NCBI GenBank assembly: GCA_964435775.1
Contig: CAYTAP010000137.1
Location: forward strand, 1 to 9,315
Length of the DNA: 9,315 nt
Direction: 5' to 3'
DNA from: CAYTAP01 sp964435775
GTDB taxonomy: Bacteria; Planctomycetota; Phycisphaerae; Tepidisphaerales; Tepidisphaeraceae
Shown: piece by piece, positions 5,603 to 9,315 of the stretch
Layout: every line of letters starts with the position of its first letter
How positions within the stretch are numbered: position 1 is the stretch's first letter
Position numbers and translations under genes: made by a program
Notes under the pieces: generated by a model
Told to the model about the DNA's origin: nothing
What the model saw: only the letters and a program-made list of their open reading frames with translations
Databases searched by the model: none

Positions 5603-7452
5603 ATCCAAAGATCATGGCGGGCGACGGGAGAGGCGGCGGCGGATCCAACACGATGGCCGAACACTTCCACAGCAGTGATGACGCCATGGGCGAAGCGCAC
5701 TCGGTGCGGCTGAAGCGGATCAAGCTCGCCGGACCGGTTACGCTCGCCCGCGGGGGCGTGCTCGAAGAGGTCCACGTCGCGTATGAAACGTATGGCGCGC
5801 TCAACGAAAAGCGGGACAACGCCGTTCTGATCTGCCATGCGCTGACCGGTGATTCGCACGTCGCGCGACATGAAGAATCGGATCTCGCGGGTTGGTGGGA
5901 TGCGGTCGTGGGCAAGGGGAAGCCGATCGACACCTCGCGCTACTTCGTCATCTGCCCCAACATTCTCGGCGGCTGCCGGGGAACGACGGGGCCCAACAGC
6001 ACCAACCCCGCGACCGGCCGACCTTATGGGGCGGATTTCCCCGTCGTGACCATCGACGACATGGTCGATGTGCAAAAGCGATTGCTCGACCAACTGGGGA
6101 TCGGGCAACTCCTCGCGGTGGTCGGCGGATCGCTCGGCGGACACCAGGTCCTCAGTTGGGCGACGCGCTATCCAAGCTTCATGCGCGGTTGCGCGGCGCT
6201 GGCGACCTCGCCGCGGCTGACCAGCCAGGCGCTGGCGTTCGATGTCGTCGGGCGCAACGCGATCACCCGCGACCCCAACTACCACGGCGGGCAGTATTAC
6301 GACCAATCCGTCCGCCCCACCGTCGGGCTGGCGCTGGCACGGATGCTCGGCCACATCACCTACCTGTCGCGCGAGGCGATGCGGCAGAAGTTTGATGTCG
6401 ATCGCCTCGAACCGCGCGACATCGCCACGGACTTTGAAAAGATGTTTTCCGTCGGTTCCTATCTCGCCCACCAGGGAACCAAGTTTGTCGATCGCTTCGA
6501 CGCCAACAGCTACCTGACGCTGACGATGGCGATGGACCTGTTCGACCTGGGGGACACGCCGGAAAAGGTGAGCGCGGTCCTGGGTCGATCCGCCTGCCGC
6601 TGGTTGCTTTTGAGTTTTTCGAGCGACTGGCTCTTTCCCCCGTTCCAGAGCCGCCAGCTCGTCGATGCCCTGATCGCCCACGCTCAGCCCGTCAGCTATT
6701 GCAACATCGAAAGCACCTGCGGGCATGATGCTTTTCTGCTCCCCGACGATCTTGCGAAGTTCGGACCGCTTTTGAGCGGTTTTCTCGCCAACATCGATGG
6801 ACACGAACGCCCGGCCTTTCATGCCTCAGCGCGGCGGATCAATCCCCGCAGCATTTTTCATGACCACCGTCTGGACCACAGCCAGATCATCGAGCTGATC
6901 CCGCCGGGGTCGAGCGTGCTCGATGTCGGGTGCGGGCCGGGCGATTTGCTGGCGCGTCTCCGGGAGCGCGGCGAGGATCGGCTCATGGGCGCCGAGGTGG
7001 ACGGCGCGGCCGTCGTCGCCGCCGTGCAGCGCGGGCTCGATGTCGTGCAGGTGGAGGCCGAGCACCCGCTGGCGAGCTTCGGCGATGGACGCTTTGACAT
7101 TGTCGTCCTGTCGCAAACCCTGCAATCAATCGCTGACACCGAAGGGATCATCCGCGCAATCATCCGCGCAGGCAAAAAGGCGATCGTCTGCTTCCCGACC
7201 CTCGCCTATCACCGCCTGCGCAAGATGCTCGCCGAGGAGGGGCGCTCCCCCAAGTCGGCCGGATCCTATCCCCACGAGTGGTACAACACCCCCAACCGCC
7301 GCTTTCCCACGATCCTCGACTTCGAGGAGTTTTGCCGGGAAAAGAGCGTCCGCATCCACGAACGCATCTACTTCGACACCCACACCCACCAGCGCATCAC
7401 CACCGACCCCAACCTGAACGCCGACACGGCGATCTTTGTCATCAGCCGGTGA
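5599..7452 (+). CDS. metXW: Fused homoserine O-acyltransferase MetX - MetW (617 aa)
   Basis: Two complete proteins are joined in one frame. Residues about 35-400 are MetX, an alpha/beta-hydrolase-fold homoserine O-acyltransferase. It shows the HALTGDSH oxyanion-region motif (80-87), GGCRGTTGP, the nucleophile elbow GGSLGG (S178), and the other triad members D343 (SSDWLFPP) and H376 (CGHDAFL). Residues about 412-617 are MetW, a class I methyltransferase-like protein with VLDVGCGPGDL (440-450) and the MetW hallmark WYNTPNRRFPT (561-571). In other bacteria MetW is a separate gene next to metX and supports its activity. MetX activates homoserine and MetY converts the product to homocysteine. The chosen ATG overlaps the metY stop (ATGA), but its Shine-Dalgarno is weak. 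The glycine-rich first 30 residues leave later ATGs (5614, 5653) possible. Acetyl versus succinyl specificity is unresolved. Confidence 0.93.
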   Translation: MNPKIMAGDGRGGGGSNTMAEHFHSSDDAMGEAHSVRLKRIKLAGPVTLARGGVLEEVHVAYETYGALNEKRDNAVLICHALTGDSHVARHEESDLAGWWDAVVGKGKPIDTSRYFVICPNILGGCRGTTGPNSTNPATGRPYGADFPVVTIDDMVDVQKRLLDQLGIGQLLAVVGGSLGGHQVLSWATRYPSFMRGCAALATSPRLTSQALAFDVVGRNAITRDPNYHGGQYYDQSVRPTVGLALARMLGHITYLSREAMRQKFDVDRLEPRDIATDFEKMFSVGSYLAHQGTKFVDRFDANSYLTLTMAMDLFDLGDTPEKVSAVLGRSACRWLLLSFSSDWLFPPFQSRQLVDALIAHAQPVSYCNIESTCGHDAFLLPDDLAKFGPLLSGFLANIDGHERPAFHASARRINPRSIFHDHRLDHSQIIELIPPGSSVLDVGCGPGDLLARLRERGEDRLMGAEVDGAAVVAAVQRGLDVVQVEAEHPLASFGDGRFDIVVLSQTLQSIADTEGIIRAIIRAGKKAIVCFPTLAYHRLRKMLAEEGRSPKSAGSYPHEWYNTPNRRFPTILDFEEFCREKSVRIHERIYFDTHTHQRITTDPNLNADTAIFVISR

Positions 7453-7749
7453 ATGCTTCATGGACCATCCGCATCACGGCGGAAAGCGAAATATCCACAA
7501 GGCGCGAAGGCACAAAAACGCCTCTCGCCATGTGACGCCATGCCGCCCATGAGGAATCTCTGTCAATGTGGAATGCATCACATAATGAAAACAAAGCAGG
7601 ATGGTTACTCTCAAATACATCTCTCCGTGGCTTCGTGACTGGCGGTGAATTGCCTTCATATCCGCGTCCCCAGCGAATCGATGCATTGGGGAAAAGCGGG
7701 CTTAAAAAATAATTTGTAACCAATTTCCGCCAGGGGACTCTGTGTAAGT
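7453..7749. other. Intergenic spacer with a repeat-like, AT-richer insert
   Basis: No gene is supported in these 297 bases. The middle part (about 7479-7650) is less GC-rich than the surrounding genes. It is bounded by CCACAAGGCGCGAAGGCACA (7495-7514) and, in inverse orientation, CTCCGTGGCTTCGTGACT (7623-7640). These resemble the degenerate cacgaag/cttcgtg intergenic repeats I know from planctomycetes, acidobacteria and verrucomicrobia; the resemblance is from memory. The final 50 bases are AT-rich and hold a candidate promoter for the next gene. Confidence 0.4.
7716..7744 (+). promoter_or_regulatory. Possible ECF-type promoter of the DoxX-sigma operon
   Basis: GTAACC (7716-7721) and TCTGTG (7739-7744) are 17 nt apart and contain the AAC core and TCTG-like -10 typical of many ECF sigma promoters. 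Transcription would start about at the ATG (7750), so the first gene would be leaderless. This fits the poor spacing of AGGGG (7732-7736), which lies 13 nt from the ATG. The assignment is speculative; autoregulation by the sigma factor of the same operon would explain it. Confidence 0.3.
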
Positions 7750-8160
7750 ATGAACACTCAATCACTTGACGGCGTTTACACTCCATTGTGGCTTTGCTAT
7801 GGGCTGGTCCCGATCGTGGCCGGGGTGGACAAGTTCACCAACCTCCTGACCGATTGGAGCCATTACCTGCCGGCGATGGCGACGGACATCATCCCCGTGA
7901 GCCCGCATCTGTTCATGATGATCGCGGGGGTGATCGAGATCATCGCCGGGGTGGTCGTTTTGGCCATCGCGCCCCGACTGGGGGCGTATGTCGTGGCGCT
8001 GTGGCTGACACTGATTGCCATCGCGGTTGTAATGTCAGGCTACTATGACGTGGCGGTGCGCGATCTGGTCATGGCGCTGGGCGCGCTGACCCTGGGCAAC
8101 CTTGCGGCGCTGCGCGGCGAACCGCTGATCCCGTTCGCCAAGGCGACCGTTTCGGCATAA
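7750..8160 (+). CDS. DoxX-like small membrane protein (136 aa)
   Basis: This is a hydrophobic protein with four predicted membrane segments, at about residues 11-27, 54-74, 78-96 and 101-121. The first helix ends in GVDKFTNLLTDW, which resembles the G-x-x-K-F pattern near the N-terminus of DoxX-family proteins. The last loop holds VRDLVMALGAL. DoxX-like proteins are poorly understood membrane proteins, some linked to quinone or thiol redox chemistry; I do not assign a reaction. There is no signal peptide apart from the first helix, and no cysteine beyond C16. The sigma factor start lies 54 nt downstream on the same strand, so the two are probably co-transcribed. The protein might be a membrane partner of the sigma factor, but it has no visible zinc-finger anti-sigma domain. 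Confidence 0.8.
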   Translation: MNTQSLDGVYTPLWLCYGLVPIVAGVDKFTNLLTDWSHYLPAMATDIIPVSPHLFMMIAGVIEIIAGVVVLAIAPRLGAYVVALWLTLIAIAVVMSGYYDVAVRDLVMALGALTLGNLAALRGEPLIPFAKATVSA

Positions 8161-8214
8161 ATACAACATCATTGGTTCCCATTGAGTTTTCGCAAGAAAC
8201 AGAGCGCCGCGATC

Positions 8215-8892
8215 ATGCTTGCACCCAACCTGGAATTGATGATGCCCCTGAGCGATGACGAACTCATCGAGCGAATCGTCGGCGGCGACACCCCCGTCTT
8301 CGAGCTGCTCATGCGCCGTCACAACCAGCGGCTTTACCGCCTGGCCCGTTCCGTGGTGCGAAGTGACGATCAGGCGGAGGAGGTGCTGCAGGAAACGTAT
8401 CTCCGCGCCTATGCGAACCTCGCACAATTCGAAGGGCGCTCAAGCGTGGCCACGTGGCTATCGCGGATCGCCTTTCACGAGGCGCTGCGCCACAAGCGAC
8501 GGGCGCGACGCGCAAGGACGGCCGAGGGATTCGACCTGGACAGCCTGCAAATGAACGACACATCATCCGAAGGCGTGAATCCACTGGTCCGCGAGGAATT
8601 GCGGGCCTCCCTGAAAAATGCCCTCGATGCGCTCCCCACCTCGATGCGGGCGATCGTCACGCTGCGGCTGGTTGAGGGGCTGAGCACCCGCGAAACGGCC
8701 GAGTCGCTGCGATTGACGCAGGCGAGCGTCAAGGTGGGATTGCACCGCGCCCGGCGGCTGCTCAGCGACCTCATCGAGGAACAGGCGATTCCCCAGCTCC
8801 GCGAGGAATTGACCTTCGGCAACGAGCGCTGCGACCGGATGGTCCGCAAAGTCTTTGCGCGCCTGACAGCGCGCCTGCCTTGGCAGGTTTGA
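8215..8892 (+). CDS. ECF-type RNA polymerase sigma factor (225 aa)
   Basis: This is an alternative sigma factor of the sigma-70 family, group 4. Sigma region 2 is at about residues 28-97: FELLMRRHNQRLYRLARSVV, then DDQAEEVLQETYLRAYANL for core binding and -10 recognition, then TWLSRIAFHEAL. A linker of about 35 residues leads to region 4 (about 130-185), with LVEGLSTRETAESLRLTQAS and VKVGLHRARRLL forming the helix-turn-helix for the -35. A C-terminal tail with RCDRMV (205-210) is shared by a subset of these sigmas, as far as I recall. No SnoaL-like tail of the ECF41 kind is present. The start is uncertain: ATG 8215 is chosen, ATG 8239 or 8242 would give the more typical MPLSDDELIERIVGGD N-terminus, and a TTG at 8182 extends the frame. 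No anti-sigma gene is adjacent in the window. Confidence 0.9.
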   Translation: MLAPNLELMMPLSDDELIERIVGGDTPVFELLMRRHNQRLYRLARSVVRSDDQAEEVLQETYLRAYANLAQFEGRSSVATWLSRIAFHEALRHKRRARRARTAEGFDLDSLQMNDTSSEGVNPLVREELRASLKNALDALPTSMRAIVTLRLVEGLSTRETAESLRLTQASVKVGLHRARRLLSDLIEEQAIPQLREELTFGNERCDRMVRKVFARLTARLPWQV

Positions 8893-8994
8893 AAGGCTGC
8901 ACCACTTTGGCGGTATCCGCGGCGCGACGCCTGGCTTTCTTGCAACCAGCAAGACATCATCCCATGCGTCGAGTGGCTTTGGATGCCGCGTGCT

Positions 8995-9027
8995 TCGGTC
9001 GACTTGGGGCATCGACGGACTTTTTTT
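8995..9027 (+). terminator. Candidate intrinsic terminator of the sigma operon
   Basis: GTCGA (8998-9002) pairs with TCGAC (9012-9016) around a 9-nt loop. Two further pairs follow across a G-G mismatch, then one C and seven Ts (9021-9027). The stem is short, and the site is about 100 nt past the sigma stop codon, so this is only a reasonable guess. Confidence 0.4.
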
Positions 9028-9063
9028 CGCCGCGAGAGGTGTCCTGTACCCCTAAAGCGAGCA

Positions 9064-9123
9064 GGGTGGGCGTCCATCGGATGGCCGGACGGCGGCCAAA
9101 ACCACAGTGAGCCGTGCCCACCC
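9064..9123. repeat. GGGTGGGC...GCCCACCC inverted repeat
   Basis: GGGTGGGC (9064-9071) is the exact reverse complement of GCCCACCC (9116-9123). Inside is a second hairpin, GGCCG/CGGCC (9083-9087 and 9093-9097). Similar GGTGGGC-type dispersed repeats are familiar to me from planctomycete genomes; the copy number here is unknown. Confidence 0.4.
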
Positions 9124-9189
9124 ACCTGGACGTGCGAGGACTGCGGCGTCAGCACTCTGTGCGGGCCAGCCCCCTCCTGCCGCGCCGAC

Positions 9190-9210
9190 GGTCCGCACGG
9201 GGTGCGGATC
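9190..9210. repeat. Short strong hairpin with GGG loop
   Basis: TCCGCAC (9192-9198) and GTGCGGA (9202-9208) pair perfectly around GGG, and the stem extends to 9 pairs with one G-U. There is no T tract, so a terminator is unlikely. It resembles a REP-like dispersed hairpin. Confidence 0.4.
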
Positions 9211-9315
9211 CTACAAGACTCATTGGACGGAATCCCAACCGCGTCGTGTTCCGATATGATCAGTCGTGGGCGGAATGTGCCGAGGCCGTCCCGCACCACT
9301 GAACCCTTGGCCTCG

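Larger units (their letters stand above)
8893..9315. other. Right-edge intergenic region with hairpin repeats
   Basis: No gene is supported in the last 423 bases. Open frames on both strands lack motifs, ribosome sites and sensible composition. The stretch holds a candidate terminator and two GC-rich inverted repeats, listed separately. Confidence 0.55.

Noticed and set aside
5518..6822. 434-codon minus-strand open frame across metXW
   Set aside because: It is antisense to a clear MetX with intact catalytic residues; it has low-complexity composition and no domain.
8182..8214. TTG start extending the sigma factor
   Set aside because: There is no Shine-Dalgarno, and the extra residues are not family-like. 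ATG 8215 (or 8239/8242) is more plausible.
8475..9299. 274-codon minus-strand open frame at the right end
   Set aside because: It overlaps the sigma factor gene and hairpin repeats; its Arg/Ser-rich translation has no recognisable family.
8880..9302. Small plus-strand frames after the sigma gene
   Set aside because: They have no ribosome site, translate through inverted repeats and a terminator-like T tract, and show no motif.
1..9315. CRISPR array or tandem repeats
   Set aside because: No regularly spaced identical repeats occur; all repeats seen are single inverted pairs or a two-copy near-repeat.

Overview
The window looks like chromosomal DNA of a GC-rich bacterium, most likely a planctomycete. 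This is an inference from three things: the tyrosine recombinase has an enlarged catalytic domain I associate with that phylum, homoserine acyltransferase and MetW are fused in one protein, and the intergenic regions are long and hairpin-rich. No rRNA or phylogenetic marker is present to prove it.

Left part (1-1911). A tyrosine recombinase on the minus strand (377-1720) reads away from a tRNA-Thr(CGT) gene (1840-1911, minus). The recombinase gene lies just beyond the 3' end of the tRNA. That is the usual layout of the integrase end of an element integrated in a tRNA gene, so an integrative element probably runs leftwards out of the window. An exact 18-bp palindrome lies in the recombinase leader. 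The first 376 bases hold no gene I can support.

Middle (1912-4021). After a nested inverted-repeat element (2009-2143) comes leuA (2-isopropylmalate synthase). Its leader carries what looks like a complete leucine attenuator: a good promoter, an unannotated 22-residue peptide ORF with five Leu codons (four of them CTT), a protector/antiterminator/terminator set of mutually exclusive helices, and a terminator with a T7 tract ahead of the leuA ribosome binding site. I consider this the main discovery in the window.

Right-middle (4022-7452). metY (O-acylhomoserine sulfhydrylase) overlaps by 4 nt a 617-residue fusion of MetX (homoserine O-acyltransferase) and MetW. Together they take homoserine to homocysteine by direct sulfhydrylation. 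The region upstream of metY contains a long 10-bp-based inverted repeat.

Right (7453-9315). A probable two-gene operon encodes a DoxX-like four-helix membrane protein and an ECF-type sigma factor. It is flanked on the left by a repeat-like spacer and on the right by a candidate terminator and two planctomycete-like hairpin repeats. The window therefore combines the edge of a mobile element, two amino-acid biosynthesis loci (leucine, methionine) and a small signalling operon.
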